A DNA stretch of 64,000 nt from Pseudothioclava sp033100795 (GCF_033100795.1 NZ_JAWLVI010000001.1:682001-746000), one strand, 5' to 3'; numbered from the stretch's first letter, positions 18,897 to 28,418 are shown. Program-made: numbers and translations. The notes: generated by a model not told the origin, from the sequence alone.

Positions 18897-19355
18897 TCAT
18901 AGCAGGATCAGCAACCCCGCCACCGCCAGCGCCATCGGCACCCCGACAGGCATCTTGCCGCGCGCCTGCACGCTGGCCCAATCAGGATGCCCGCCCGCGC
19001 GCTGCACGAACAGCATCCCCCCCGCCGTGACCAGCAAAGCCAGCGAAAACATCTGCATAAACAGCGCACTCGCCCCGACCGGCACAAACAGCATCAAGGC
19101 CGCCATCATCTTTACATCGCCGCCCCCAAACAGTCGCAACCCAAAGAGCACAAACCCGATGGCCAAGGCGATCCCCGCACCAAGCACCCGCGCCCCGAGA
19201 TCGTCCAGCGTCAGCAAAACCGGCGCCACGCCCAGAAAAATCACAACCGCGACAAGGACATAGCTATTGGGAATTTTCAGCCGGCGCAGATCGCTCAGCG
19301 CTGCCGCAACAACGAGGGGCAAGACAAGGGCCAGCAAAAGCAGATCAGCGCGCAT
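18897..19355 (-). CDS. cpaA: Tad prepilin peptidase (CpaA/TadV type)
   Basis: 152 residues from the ATG at 19355 (overlaps the LuxR stop by one base; a GTG 3 bases earlier is possible). It is a small aspartic protease of the A24 family that lacks the N-methylase domain of PilD. The catalytic aspartates are Asp22 in LSDLRRLKIPN and Asp80 in GGGDVKMM. There are four to five membrane segments. It processes Flp and the TadE/TadG-like pseudopilins after the glycine of the E-G cleavage site. The gene follows the pilus regulator and ends the minus-strand Tad locus. Confidence 0.9.
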   Translation of the reverse strand: MRADLLLLALVLPLVVAAALSDLRRLKIPNSYVLVAVVIFLGVAPVLLTLDDLGARVLGAGIALAIGFVLFGLRLFGGGDVKMMAALMLFVPVGASALFMQMFSLALLVTAGGMLFVQRAGGHPDWASVQARGKMPVGVPMALAVAGLLILL

Positions 19356-20206
19356 CACGCCACCCGATCAGAGCAGCCCCCGTCGGCCATGAACGGCTCG
19401 GCCGCGACAAGCCGGTAGATCAGCTCGCCCGCGTTGGCCGAACCCGTCTTGGCGTAAAGATGGCTCAGATGTGTGCGCAACGTCGATTCACCGATGCCAA
19501 GCTCGGATTTAAGCTCGTCCATCGTCTTGCCGCGGCTCAGCAGCAGACAGACCCGATACTCCGCGCGGCTCAGCCCCGCAGGGTTGTCCGCGCTCAGGAT
19601 CGGCACACCATCGCTGACGTGCTGCGGCCGCACCGTCATGCGCAACAGGCTTTCGGTAAACAGCCCGCTGGCACGGTTATGCCAGGTCTTCGCCAGCATC
19701 GGCGCAAGCATATTCAGCACCGCTTGCTGATAATTACGCGGCTTGTCGGTCAGATGGATTTCCAGAAAATCAACCGAGCGCTCCTTCGATTCAAGCGGCA
19801 CCACGACCAGTTCGCGCAGATGGCGGTTCGAATGGAAGGCGATCAGATCGCTGCCCAGACTGTCTTCGACCATCGTTTTAAACCACAGGCTGCCGGGACG
19901 GGCCTTGTCGAAATACGCCCCCAGGACCGAGGCCGCATAAGAGCGCTCCAACCGCCCGCCCAGAACTGTTTTCGGTTGGCGGTCCCAGACCAGAACCCGC
20001 GCCTTTGCCCCCAGGGTCCGCGAATGGCGCGAGAGCAGAACCGCCTCGGCCTCGATGCTTTTTCCCAGAACTTCCAAGGCTTTCAGCACAGGGTCCGCGC
20101 CGTGCAAACATTCGCACCACTGCGCAACCGCCCCGATCATACCAGCTTCAATCGCACGCAACCGACTTGACCCGAGAGGATCTCTATCCAAGTCCTTCAT
20201 GGTCAC
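19355..20206 (-). CDS. LuxR-type regulator beside the Tad locus
   Basis: 283 residues. The C-terminal LuxR/GerE helix-turn-helix lies at about 208-268 (LSRAEYRVCLLLSRGKTMDE then LGIGESTLRTHLSHLYAKTG). The first 200 residues look GAF-like and do not show the conserved Trp/Tyr/Asp pattern of acyl-homoserine-lactone receptors, so the signal is unknown. It overlaps cpaA and lies 208 bases after tadC, with its own AT-rich promoter region containing a palindrome. I infer that it regulates pilus genes; no direct evidence. Confidence 0.8.
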   Translation of the reverse strand: MTMKDLDRDPLGSSRLRAIEAGMIGAVAQWCECLHGADPVLKALEVLGKSIEAEAVLLSRHSRTLGAKARVLVWDRQPKTVLGGRLERSYAASVLGAYFDKARPGSLWFKTMVEDSLGSDLIAFHSNRHLRELVVVPLESKERSVDFLEIHLTDKPRNYQQAVLNMLAPMLAKTWHNRASGLFTESLLRMTVRPQHVSDGVPILSADNPAGLSRAEYRVCLLLSRGKTMDELKSELGIGESTLRTHLSHLYAKTGSANAGELIYRLVAAEPFMADGGCSDRVA

Positions 20207-20225
20207 ACCCCCAAACGAACACCAT

Positions 20226-20248
20226 AAAGTATATTTGCTACATACTTT
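20226..20248 (-). promoter_or_regulatory. Palindrome upstream of the LuxR regulator gene
   Basis: AAAGTAT at 20226-20232 and ATACTTT at 20242-20248 are perfect inverted arms with a 9-base spacer, in an AT-rich stretch 20 to 42 bases before the luxR-type start codon. Size and position suit an operator, possibly for the regulator's own product. Confidence 0.4.
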
Positions 20249-20414
20249 TGATTTTCATCTCGGCGGGGGAATTTTGTCAATGATATTAGCTATTTCCATC
20301 CACGAAGCACAGAATTTACAACCTTTGGTGGTAAATCCGGCAGGAATCCCGACGCGCACGCGCAACTATATTGCGCGCGATCTTCCGCCGGAAAGGGAGG
20401 AAACGAATCGCCAC

Positions 20415-21410
20415 TCAGAATTGCTGCACATATCGGATAACAACCGGACCCACCGTCAGCGTAATCAGCGCGGGCAGCATCAGCGAGGCCATCACCATCG
20501 ACATTTTCACCGGCAGTTTGTTCGCCATTTCCTGCGCGCGCATCTCGCGGATGTTGCGCAGCTCGTCCGCATAGGTGGTCAGCGCCTGCGCCATCGAAGT
20601 GCCGAACTGGATCGACTGGCGAACGACATTGGCGAAAGAGCGCACCGTCTCCAGCCCGATCCTCTCGGCCATGTCGTTCAGCGCCGCGTCGCGCATCCGC
20701 CCCGCCTGAACCTGATGCTGCACGCTAAGGATTTCCACCGCCAGATCGGGCGCGCTATGCATCAACTCGTTGCCGACCCGCGTCATCGCCGCATCGAACC
20801 CCAGCCCCGCCTCGATCGAGATTTGCAGCAGATCAAGCGCATTTGGGAAGCTCTCTTCGATGCGCAGCCTGCGCTCGGTGATGCGGTTTTGCAGCCAGTA
20901 GCGCGGCGCGAAATAGCCAAGCGCGACCAGCACCGTCAGCATCTGGTAGATGCCAAGCGCGCTCATGCCGCCCAACCTCTCCGAGAGACCAAGCGGCAGC
21001 GACAGCCCCGGCGTGCGCGCGCTTAGCACAAGCCCCAGCATCGCCAGCGGCAGGATTAGCGCCAGCACCACCCGCGCAATGGTATAGTTGCGCAGCGCCT
21101 GCGGCCCGTTCAGCCCCGCCTGTGCAAGCTGGAGCCGCAGGCTGCCCTGCGCGGCTTTCTCGCTCGGCACAAAGGCTTTCATCAGCCGCCCCGGTGTCTC
21201 GCTTGGTGCCAGCAAAAGCGCGCGGTCCAGCCGTGACTGGCGGCGCGCACCTGCGATAGAGGCCATCCGCGCGGCCACCGGATCGGCGCGGAAAAACCCC
21301 GCGTAGACGCCCCAAAGCCCTAGCCCCACGCCGCCCGCAATCCCGCCCGCAAAAACGGTTTCCGGCGTCACCCCAAGGCTTCGCGTCAGCATCTCCAGAA
21401 TGTCCAGCAT
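20415..21410 (-). CDS. tadC: Tad pilus inner-membrane platform protein TadC
   Basis: 331 residues from the ATG at 21410, with GGAGGG 4 bases upstream. Type II secretion F (GspF) fold: an N-terminal membrane segment, a cytoplasmic four-helix domain (about 180-290, with IEESFPNALDLLQISIEAGL and SFANVVRQSIQFGTSMAQAL) and C-terminal membrane segments (MVMASLMLPALITLTVGPVV). It works with TadB as the platform that CpaF rotates or pumps to assemble Flp subunits. It lies 13 bases after tadB. Confidence 0.9.
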   Translation of the reverse strand: MLDILEMLTRSLGVTPETVFAGGIAGGVGLGLWGVYAGFFRADPVAARMASIAGARRQSRLDRALLLAPSETPGRLMKAFVPSEKAAQGSLRLQLAQAGLNGPQALRNYTIARVVLALILPLAMLGLVLSARTPGLSLPLGLSERLGGMSALGIYQMLTVLVALGYFAPRYWLQNRITERRLRIEESFPNALDLLQISIEAGLGFDAAMTRVGNELMHSAPDLAVEILSVQHQVQAGRMRDAALNDMAERIGLETVRSFANVVRQSIQFGTSMAQALTTYADELRNIREMRAQEMANKLPVKMSMVMASLMLPALITLTVGPVVIRYVQQF

Positions 21411-21423
21411 CGCGCCCTCCTGT

Positions 21424-22398
21424 TCAGACGTGGAAATTGACCAGCTTTTGCAGCACCAGCGCATTGACCAGCGTCAGCCCGACCACCGCCGCCGCCATCG
21501 GCGTGAACAGCGGGTCATCCATCACGCCACCGTAGTAATTGGGCGACGAAACCGAGGTGAAGCCGAACATGATGAAAGGCAGCGCCGAGAGAAACGCCGC
21601 CGAAGCGCGCCCCTCCGACGAGATCGCCTTGATCTTGCGCCGGAGTGCCGCGCGGCCACGGATCACGCGGGCCAGAACCTCGATCACGCGGGCCAGATCG
21701 CCACCGCTACCGTGCTGGATACCGATGCTGGCCGAGAGATAATGCACATCCTCCAGATCGACGCGGTCGGCAAAATCCTGAAACGCCTCGGGCAGATCGT
21801 CGCCATAGTTCACCTGATCGAAGACGATGCCGAACTCGGTGCCGATCGGGTCGGCCATCTCCTGCGCAACCGCCCCGATCGAGGCATTCAGCGGATGCCC
21901 GACCCGCAGCCCCCGCGCCATCAGTTCCAGCGCGTCAGGCAATTGCGCGACCAGCGCGTCGGCCTGTTTGCGCAGCCGGATGCGCAGCGCAACCAGTGGC
22001 AGCCCGAGGCCCGACGCCAGCGCCACCAGCGCCGCCCCCCCGCCCCCGATCAACGGCGTCAGGGTGACCAGCGTCACCCCCGCCAAAAGCGCGCACAGGC
22101 CAAAGAAGGCAGGCGCCGACAGCGGCACGCCCGCGCGTTTCAGCGCAGCCGGCACCACCCCCAGCACCGGCACGCGGGCAAATCCGGTCCGGACGGGTGG
22201 CGGTTTCAGCACTGCCAGACGTTCCTCGACCGGGCTTCCCTCGGCCACCATCCGCAACCGGCGCGAGCGCGCCTCGGCGCGGGTCTCGCCACGGCGCAAC
22301 GCGCCCGCAAGCGCGCTGAAGGCCAGCAAAACACCCAGCATAATCCCGCAATAGAACAGGTAGACCAGCGCGCGGTCCTGCAAAACGTCCCCGATCAT
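21424..22398 (-). CDS. tadB: Tad pilus inner-membrane platform protein TadB
   Basis: 324 residues. Membrane segments at both ends and in the middle flank a GspF cytoplasmic domain (about 170-270, with LPDALELMARGLRVGHPLNA and SASIGIQHGSGGDLARVIEV). It overlaps the cpaF stop by 4 bases (ATGA) and precedes tadC, the standard order of Tad loci. TadB and TadC probably form the hetero-oligomeric platform of the Flp pilus. Confidence 0.9.
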   Translation of the reverse strand: MIGDVLQDRALVYLFYCGIMLGVLLAFSALAGALRRGETRAEARSRRLRMVAEGSPVEERLAVLKPPPVRTGFARVPVLGVVPAALKRAGVPLSAPAFFGLCALLAGVTLVTLTPLIGGGGAALVALASGLGLPLVALRIRLRKQADALVAQLPDALELMARGLRVGHPLNASIGAVAQEMADPIGTEFGIVFDQVNYGDDLPEAFQDFADRVDLEDVHYLSASIGIQHGSGGDLARVIEVLARVIRGRAALRRKIKAISSEGRASAAFLSALPFIMFGFTSVSSPNYYGGVMDDPLFTPMAAAVVGLTLVNALVLQKLVNFHV

Positions 22399-23777
22399 GA
22401 CGACCTCCGCACCACGAAATCCGCCGGATCAAAGGGCACGCCTGCGGCAATCAGCGCCTCGGCGCAGCGAGGGCGGATGCCGGTGGGCGTGAACTCGCCC
22501 AGGATCCGCCCGTCCTCGGTCTTGCCCAGTTTGCGGAACACAAAGATGTCCTGCATCGACACCACCGATCCTTCGAGGCCGGTGATCTCGCTGATACTCA
22601 GGACACGCCGCGTGCCATCGGCCAGCCGCGCCAGTTGCACCACGATCTGCAACCCCGCCGCCACCTGCGAACGGATCGCGGACAAGGGCAGATCGGCCCC
22701 GATCATCGTCACCATCTGTTCGATCCGGCTAATGGCGTCGCGGGCCGAATTGGCGTGAACCGTGGTCATCGAACCATCGTGGCCCGTGTTCATCGCCTGC
22801 AACATATCGAAAGCCTCGGCGCCGCGCACCTCGCCCACGATGATCCGGTCGGGGCGCATCCGCAGCGCGTTACGCACCAGATCGCGCTGCGCCACCGCGC
22901 CCTGCCCGTTCGGGTTCGGCGGGCGGGTTTCCAGGCGCACGACATGCTCTTGCTGGAGCTGCAATTCGGCCGCGTCCTCGATCGTGACAATCCGCGAGCG
23001 CCCGTCAATGGCAGAGGAAATCGCATTCAGAAGCGTCGTCTTACCCGAGCCTGTCCCGCCCGAAATCAGGATGTTCAGCCGCGCCGCCACCAGCGCACGC
23101 AAGAACCGCATCGCCTGCTCGTTCAGCGCGCCATGCTCGACCAGCCGCTCCAGCGTCAAGGGATTGCGTGAGAATTTGCGGATCGACAGGCTTGGCCCGT
23201 CAATCGCGCAGGGCCGGATGATCGCGTTCACACGGCTGCCGTCCTCAAGGCGCGCATCGACCCAAGGGTTGCTTTCATCGACCCGACGCCCGACACGCGA
23301 GACGATCTTCTCGATGATCCGCATCAGATGGCGCTCGTCGCGGAACCGCGCGCGGGCGCGCTCCAGCACGCCGTGGCGTTCGACAAAGACATTGCGCGGC
23401 CCGTTCACCAGAATATCGTTGACCGTCGGATCGGCCATCAAAGGCTCCAGCGGCCCAAGCCCCAGAACCTCGTCGATCAGCTCGTTCACGAGGCGGGTGA
23501 ACTCCTCGGGGCGGATCGGGATCTGGCCCGCGCGGAGTTCCTCTTTCACCAGCGCGGCAACATCGTGGCGCAGTTCGTCCACCTCGACCTTGTCGATCAC
23601 CGAGAGGTTCAGGCGCTCCAGCAGCACCTCATGCATCCGGCTCTTGAGGTCGAGCGCGTTTTGCAGCGCCTCATCCGCAGGTTCAAGCGGAAGTTCGACG
23701 GGGGTTTCGGTTTTCGTGAAAGGGACGACCTTGGCCTTGTCGCTGCGGCGCCCGAAGTCGGTAAATTCTTTGAACAT
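22395..23777 (-). CDS. cpaF: Tad pilus assembly ATPase CpaF/TadA
   Basis: 460 residues. Secretion ATPase of the VirB11/GspE superfamily: Walker A ISGGTGSGKTTLLNAISS (about 246), Asp box, Walker B RMRPDRIIVGEVRG (about 303), and His box GSMTTVHANSARDA. The N-terminal about 130 residues contain the CpaF-specific helical domain. It drives polymerisation of Flp pilin (in some species also retraction). It lies 3 bases after the cpaE stop and overlaps tadB. Confidence 0.95.
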   Translation of the reverse strand: MFKEFTDFGRRSDKAKVVPFTKTETPVELPLEPADEALQNALDLKSRMHEVLLERLNLSVIDKVEVDELRHDVAALVKEELRAGQIPIRPEEFTRLVNELIDEVLGLGPLEPLMADPTVNDILVNGPRNVFVERHGVLERARARFRDERHLMRIIEKIVSRVGRRVDESNPWVDARLEDGSRVNAIIRPCAIDGPSLSIRKFSRNPLTLERLVEHGALNEQAMRFLRALVAARLNILISGGTGSGKTTLLNAISSAIDGRSRIVTIEDAAELQLQQEHVVRLETRPPNPNGQGAVAQRDLVRNALRMRPDRIIVGEVRGAEAFDMLQAMNTGHDGSMTTVHANSARDAISRIEQMVTMIGADLPLSAIRSQVAAGLQIVVQLARLADGTRRVLSISEITGLEGSVVSMQDIFVFRKLGKTEDGRILGEFTPTGIRPRCAEALIAAGVPFDPADFVVRRSS

Positions 23778-23780
23778 GGG

Positions 23781-24995
23781 TCAGCTCCTTTCGTCAGGAT
23801 GACGCGAGGTCTGCACGTCACAGGCCAGCCGGGTTGTCAGGTCTTTCGCCAGATGGCAAATCGCACGGGTCAGCGCGGCACCACGCGCCACCTGCGCCAG
23901 CGGGCGCCCGCGATCCATCGCCTCGGTCGCGTGTTTCGGGTCAGAGGGCAGCCAGTGGCGCAACGGCTGTTCCAGCACCTTCGCGGCCTCGGTGATCCGG
24001 CGCGAGGGGAACAAGGGCTTCCTGCCCTGCGAGATCACCACCTCGACCGGCAGCGCCATATTCGCCTCGTGGTAAAAGTCGATCAGCCGGCGCGCCTGCT
24101 GCACACAGGGCACCGAAGCGTCACAGGCCAGATACAGCCGGTCCGCCGCTTCCAGCACCGGCACAAGCCAGTCGACCATCGCCTGCGGCAGGTCGATCAC
24201 CACGAAATCAAACCGCGCCCGAAGCGTGGAAATCAGCCGTGCGATCTGCGCTGGCCGAAGCGCGTCGAGCGGCATGAACCCCTCGGGCGCGGCCAGCACC
24301 GGCAGGCCAGAGGGTGCCTCCGCGACCGATTGTTCGACGAAAAAACTGTCCGGCTCGATCCCGTCCAGCGCCATGCGGAACAGCGCCTCGTTCGGGGGCA
24401 GATCGACAAAGCCCGCAACCGCGCCGAACTGCACATCCAGATCGACCAGAACCACCGGCCGCGGCGGGGTTTTGCCAAAGCGCCGGTTCGGCCCGCGCAG
24501 CGCAAAAGCAAGGTTCGCCGCCAGCGTCGTTGCCCCCACGCCGCCGCGCGCCTTGGCCACCGCGATCACCGCGCCCTGCGGCTCGGGCGAGGCCGCCAGC
24601 GTCAGGCGCCGCCCCACCGTCAGGCGGCTCACCACCTGCCCCAGTTCCGTGTCATCCACCGTATCGGGCACCACCTCGGCCACACCCGCCTGCATCAGAC
24701 GCCGCGCCTGCGCGAGCGACACATCCCCGCGGCTGAGCGCCAAAAGCCGCGCCTGCCCGCCCGTCGCGCGGATACCCTCTAGCGCGGCAAGGTCGCGCTC
24801 CAGATCGGCCTCGGGGCGGAAAATGATCAGGTCGGTCGACTGCGCCATCTCCTGCGCCTTGCCGTTCATCTGCGCCAGCGTCGCGGGGCATTGGTTCAGG
24901 ACCAGCGACGGCTCGGCCCCCAGCAGGCTGTCGAGACGCTGATTCAACGCGCTGTCCTCTGAAATCAGGACGATGGATTTTTCATTCTTGTTCAT
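23781..24995 (-). CDS. cpaE: Pilus localisation ATPase-like protein CpaE/TadZ
   Basis: 404 residues: an atypical receiver-like domain (about 1-130, starting KSIVLISEDSALNQRLDSLL) followed by a MinD/ParA-like domain. The P-loop is deviant (AKARGGVGATTLAANLAFAL, about 155): the usual Lys before Thr is replaced by Ala, a known trait of many TadZ proteins. VLVDLDVQFGAVAGFVDLPP and FVVIDLPQAM correspond to the MinD switch motifs. It marks the pole or assembly site. It is followed directly by cpaF, as in Caulobacter. Confidence 0.9.
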   Translation of the reverse strand: MNKNEKSIVLISEDSALNQRLDSLLGAEPSLVLNQCPATLAQMNGKAQEMAQSTDLIIFRPEADLERDLAALEGIRATGGQARLLALSRGDVSLAQARRLMQAGVAEVVPDTVDDTELGQVVSRLTVGRRLTLAASPEPQGAVIAVAKARGGVGATTLAANLAFALRGPNRRFGKTPPRPVVLVDLDVQFGAVAGFVDLPPNEALFRMALDGIEPDSFFVEQSVAEAPSGLPVLAAPEGFMPLDALRPAQIARLISTLRARFDFVVIDLPQAMVDWLVPVLEAADRLYLACDASVPCVQQARRLIDFYHEANMALPVEVVISQGRKPLFPSRRITEAAKVLEQPLRHWLPSDPKHATEAMDRGRPLAQVARGAALTRAICHLAKDLTTRLACDVQTSRHPDERS

Positions 24996-25016
24996 AGCCT
25001 TGATCCTTCTTTCAGG

Positions 25017-25652
25017 TCATCCGTCCGCGCCCTGCGCCAGATCTTCGCCTGGCAGCGAAACGCTCATCGCAGGCAGGGTTATATCGGCGCCAAGCGCGGG
25101 GTCCGCCGCCCCTCCTGCCAGCGCGACCAGCGCCGCCAGAGGCGAGACGAAGCGAAAGGTGACATTGGACAATTCGACAGTAACAACAGGAACATAGGGG
25201 CCGCCCAGAAAGCCCAGATTGGCGTCGTAGCCATAGCTGAACCGCAGATCGGCAATGGTCGCATCATTGGGCATCGTGCCTTGCACCAGCCCCCAGACCT
25301 CGGCGGCGGTGGCATTGCCCGCGCTGCCCGCGCAGGTGATCATTCCCGCATTCGCGCAAATATCCGCGCCCGCATTGCAGCTTGTGCCGAACTCGGGCGC
25401 GGTGGTCGAACTGGCCGAGCGCCTGTGGATCGCGGGCACACCGGCGCAGGCGGGCGGGCGCACCGCCGCAACGCGCGCGGCCACATGCATCGCGCGCTCG
25501 GTCGCGACCAGATGGAAGGCGTAGCGCCCGAAGTCGATCAGCCCGAAGAGGATGAGCAGAAACACCACGATCACCATCGCGAATTCGACCAGCGTCGCGC
25601 CGCTTTCATCGCGCCGGAAGCGGCGGAGCAGATATGCAGCGCGCCCGCTCAT
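25017..25652 (-). CDS. TadE-like pseudopilin (second copy)
   Basis: 211 residues from the ATG at 25652, which overlaps the previous stop (ATGA); the long upstream part of the frame is a shadow of the preceding gene. The N-terminus is a TadE prepilin signal: basic leader LLRRFRRDESG, then the hydrophobic ATLVEFAMVIVVFLLILFGL with Glu at position +5 or so. The remaining domain has two or more Cys pairs and a C-terminal hydrophobic stretch. It is processed by CpaA and probably forms a minor pilus or periplasmic component. 21 bases separate it from cpaE. Confidence 0.85.
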   Translation of the reverse strand: MSGRAAYLLRRFRRDESGATLVEFAMVIVVFLLILFGLIDFGRYAFHLVATERAMHVAARVAAVRPPACAGVPAIHRRSASSTTAPEFGTSCNAGADICANAGMITCAGSAGNATAAEVWGLVQGTMPNDATIADLRFSYGYDANLGFLGGPYVPVVTVELSNVTFRFVSPLAALVALAGGAADPALGADITLPAMSVSLPGEDLAQGADG

Positions 25653-26137
25653 GACCCGTAGACCCGCGCCTGATCGGAGACCGAAGTGTCGATCGTGCCA
25701 AGCGTTCCGCCGCCTGCGAAACTGACCAGCCCCGCAAACGGAAATGTCACCCGAAGCGCGGCCGTCACCCCGACAATCGGCGCCTCGGAGGAGCGATAGC
25801 TGCCGGTGTAGCACTCCAGCGAGGGCGTGACCGAATTGACCGAAATCCCGCTCGGGAACAGCGCCTCCCCCGAGGCCGAGTTGCGCACGATCCCCGTCAG
25901 CGCTGCCTCGTAGCCCGCCACGCTCCCGCCAGCCGAGCAGATGTCGCGCGGCGCCACGCGGGCCAGATAGCGCGTCGCATCGCGCACCCCCGAAGCCACC
26001 GCCTGATAGGACCACATCAGCCGACCACCCTCGACGATCACCGCAAACACCAGCAGCATCATCGGCAGCACAAGCGCAAACTCGACAAGCTGCGCCCCTG
26101 TCTCGTCACGCCGGAACCTGTGGAACATCCCGCCCAT
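25649..26137 (-). CDS. tadE: TadE-like pseudopilin (first copy)
   Basis: 162 residues from the ATG at 26137, with AGGTGA upstream; MFHRF at 26128 is an alternative start. Prepilin-type start FHRFRRDETG then AQLVEFALVLPMMLLVFAVI, the TadE consensus with the cleavage site after Gly. The rest is a small periplasmic domain with Cys residues (DICSAGG, LECYTG). It differs from the next TadE-like protein mainly after the signal, so the two probably arose by duplication and diverged. Confidence 0.86.
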   Translation of the reverse strand: MGGMFHRFRRDETGAQLVEFALVLPMMLLVFAVIVEGGRLMWSYQAVASGVRDATRYLARVAPRDICSAGGSVAGYEAALTGIVRNSASGEALFPSGISVNSVTPSLECYTGSYRSSEAPIVGVTAALRVTFPFAGLVSFAGGGTLGTIDTSVSDQARVYGS

Positions 26138-26142
26138 CGCAA

Positions 26143-27594
26143 TCACCTGTAAAGCTGGACGACATCGCGCACGATGCCGCCAACCCCTGTTGCGCCCGTG
26201 CCGCCGTTGCTGGCCGAGCCGATGACCTCGCCCCAGATATCCAGTTGCGGCGGCGAAGAGCCATCCTGCCCGACGGGTTCCGTCAGGAATACCTTGACGA
26301 ATTCCTTGACGGGAATGCCCGTGGCCGCGCCCTTGATCTCGTTCGCGGCGCAATCGACCCCCGCGACGATGATGACGCGCCGGTCAGGGCCAGCGGGCGC
26401 GGCGTGCGAGCAGGAGGGCAAGCCGGTCTCGGCCAGCCCCGACAGAATATCGCCCCCCGCCGCGCCCGCGATTTCCGAAAGGTAATACTGATACCGCGTG
26501 AGCGCCGCCGGATAGGGGTCGTCGCCCGCGTAATTCGCATTCACATAGCTCGTGCGCCCTGTGCTCCAGCCGCCGTCGCCGTAGCGCGTGCAGGTGCCCG
26601 CCGCGAAGCAGTCATCGCGCGGAAGCGCCACCGTATCGGGCGAAACATCCGCCGTGCCGCCGATACACGCGCCCCCGCCATTTGGAACGATCCCCTTGAT
26701 AACATTGGGTGCAGGCGCGTAGTCGGGATTATTGCGCTTGCCGTTCATGATCGAGCGGTAGATGTCGAAGCGGACATTGAAGATCGCGTCCTCGATACCC
26801 ACCTTCTGCCCCGGCTCAATATCCACCCCGCGCTGGTTGAAGCATTGGGTGATGCTGCTGACCGCCCCTATCAGGCAGGCGTCAAGCTGCACCCCTGTCA
26901 GCCCCGCGCAAGCGCCGCTATCATCGACCTGTATCTTGCCCGGATCGAGAAAGCCGAAATCCCCCGGTCCCCAGGCCGCGCCACTGCCGCCCGAGCGCAG
27001 GCGGATCATCGTGCCGATATTGTCCTTGGCCTTGAAGCTGGCGTCGGGCAGGCAAAACATCAGCGGCGTCACGTCGCAGGCCAGCAGCGTGAACCCCGCC
27101 ACCGCCGAAGCCGTGGCGCTTTCATCATGGTGATCCACCCCCGTCAGCGCGGCAAAGGCGGCGCCAAAGGTCGCGGGGACCGTGGTCGGGGAGACGGTTG
27201 CGCGCACATAGGCCGCCTTCGCCGGATCGGTCGTGGGCGTTGACAGCGCGCTGGCATCGGACGCAGGCAACTCGGCGTAGTAGGTCAGCGTGTAATCCGC
27301 CTCCCCCACCAGATCAGGATCAGCCGCGCCAAAGGTCTGACGGTCGGAAATCAGCGCGGCAGCGGCAGCGGCGCGGGTCAGCGCATCGGCGCCGCCATCC
27401 AGCTCGCCCGCCGCCGACAGCGCGACATTATCGGCAAAAGCCTGCAATTCGGTGCGGGTGATACCAGTGCGCCCCAGATCAAAGGACATAGCGACAATCC
27501 CCAGAAGCACACCAAGGCTCACCCCCCAGAAGACAAGGATCGTCCCGTCTTCTGCAGCGGCAAAACGCCCGATATGCCCCCGCTTGACCGACAT
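26143..27594 (-). CDS. TadG-like Flp pilus-assembly protein
   Basis: 483 residues from the ATG at 27594 (MSVKRGHIGRFAAAEDG). The N-terminal TadE/G-type hydrophobic helix (TILVFWGVSLGVLLGIVAMS) is followed by the 'FDLGRT..TRTELQAFADNVAL' stretch typical of TadG. A long periplasmic region (about 60-480) has many Cys residues (at least 10) that could form disulfides. A full von Willebrand A domain as in some TadG proteins is not clear. It sits between cpaB and tadE, 5 bases before the latter. Confidence 0.8.
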   Translation of the reverse strand: MSVKRGHIGRFAAAEDGTILVFWGVSLGVLLGIVAMSFDLGRTGITRTELQAFADNVALSAAGELDGGADALTRAAAAAALISDRQTFGAADPDLVGEADYTLTYYAELPASDASALSTPTTDPAKAAYVRATVSPTTVPATFGAAFAALTGVDHHDESATASAVAGFTLLACDVTPLMFCLPDASFKAKDNIGTMIRLRSGGSGAAWGPGDFGFLDPGKIQVDDSGACAGLTGVQLDACLIGAVSSITQCFNQRGVDIEPGQKVGIEDAIFNVRFDIYRSIMNGKRNNPDYAPAPNVIKGIVPNGGGACIGGTADVSPDTVALPRDDCFAAGTCTRYGDGGWSTGRTSYVNANYAGDDPYPAALTRYQYYLSEIAGAAGGDILSGLAETGLPSCSHAAPAGPDRRVIIVAGVDCAANEIKGAATGIPVKEFVKVFLTEPVGQDGSSPPQLDIWGEVIGSASNGGTGATGVGGIVRDVVQLYR

Positions 27595-27605
27595 CTGCCC
27601 CCCCC

Positions 27606-28418
27606 TCAACGCAGCTCCGTTTCCGTCGCAACCATCGCGCGGCGCACAATGACCGTGCGGGCGGCAGGCGCCTCGGGGCCATCTGCCGTTTCGACCACCG
27701 GCTCACGCAGCACATCGCGCAACCCGATCGCCTCAAGCGCGACCTCCTCGCTTTCCTCCAGCGTGCGCAGCGTCAGGCTCAGCGTGCCCGCCTTCTGCGC
27801 CAGCGCGAGCTTTTGCCCGCCCTCTGGCGTCACCTCGACCGTCACGGTGCGGGCGACCTCGGGGGTGTTCGACGCGTCATTGGTTTCCTGATCGACGCCG
27901 ATCACGCGGATATTTTGCAAGATCGTCACGGTTTTCAGGCTTTGCTCGCGCCCTTGGGTCAGCAGCACATCGACGCGATCACCGGGCGTCACCAGCCCGC
28001 CAACCCCCGTTTCCGCATTCACCTTGATCGCAATCGCGCGCGCATTCGGCCCGAGCGACTGCACAATCGTCACCTTCTCGCCAAAGTCAGAGAGTTTAGA
28101 GGCCAGCAGCAATTCGCCCTGCGCAATCGCAGCGCGGGCGCGACGCGGCTGGCTGCCGCTTGCGGGCAACAGCTTGTCATAGGCGGTAAAGCTGCCCTTG
28201 GGCAGCGCGGCGACGGGCCAGGGCTGGGTCTCCAGCTTATGCGCGTCGATGGTCTGGCCGAAGGGGATGTTCTGGGCCGCAACGACGACCGTCACCAGCC
28301 CGTCGCCCTGATCCGCCGCACGGGCGTATTTCGCGTTCAGGAAATCACTTGCCAGCCAGGCCGAGCCCCCCGCCACCGCAAGGCCCGCCGTAAAGGTCAA
28401 AAGGGATGCGACACGCAT
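27606..28418 (-). CDS. cpaB: Flp pilus assembly protein CpaB/RcpC
   Basis: 270 residues with an N-terminal membrane or signal segment (SLLTFTAGLAVAGGSAWLAS). A SAF domain follows at about 40-105 (VVVAAQNIPFGQTIDAHKLE), then a RcpC/CpaB domain with GLVTPGDRVDVLLTQG. CpaB is periplasmic and supports the secretin channel in other Tad systems. The gene follows flp, as usual, but the expected next gene cpaC (secretin) is absent: TadG-like comes instead. Confidence 0.9.
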   Translation of the reverse strand: MRVASLLTFTAGLAVAGGSAWLASDFLNAKYARAADQGDGLVTVVVAAQNIPFGQTIDAHKLETQPWPVAALPKGSFTAYDKLLPASGSQPRRARAAIAQGELLLASKLSDFGEKVTIVQSLGPNARAIAIKVNAETGVGGLVTPGDRVDVLLTQGREQSLKTVTILQNIRVIGVDQETNDASNTPEVARTVTVEVTPEGGQKLALAQKAGTLSLTLRTLEESEEVALEAIGLRDVLREPVVETADGPEAPAARTVIVRRAMVATETELR

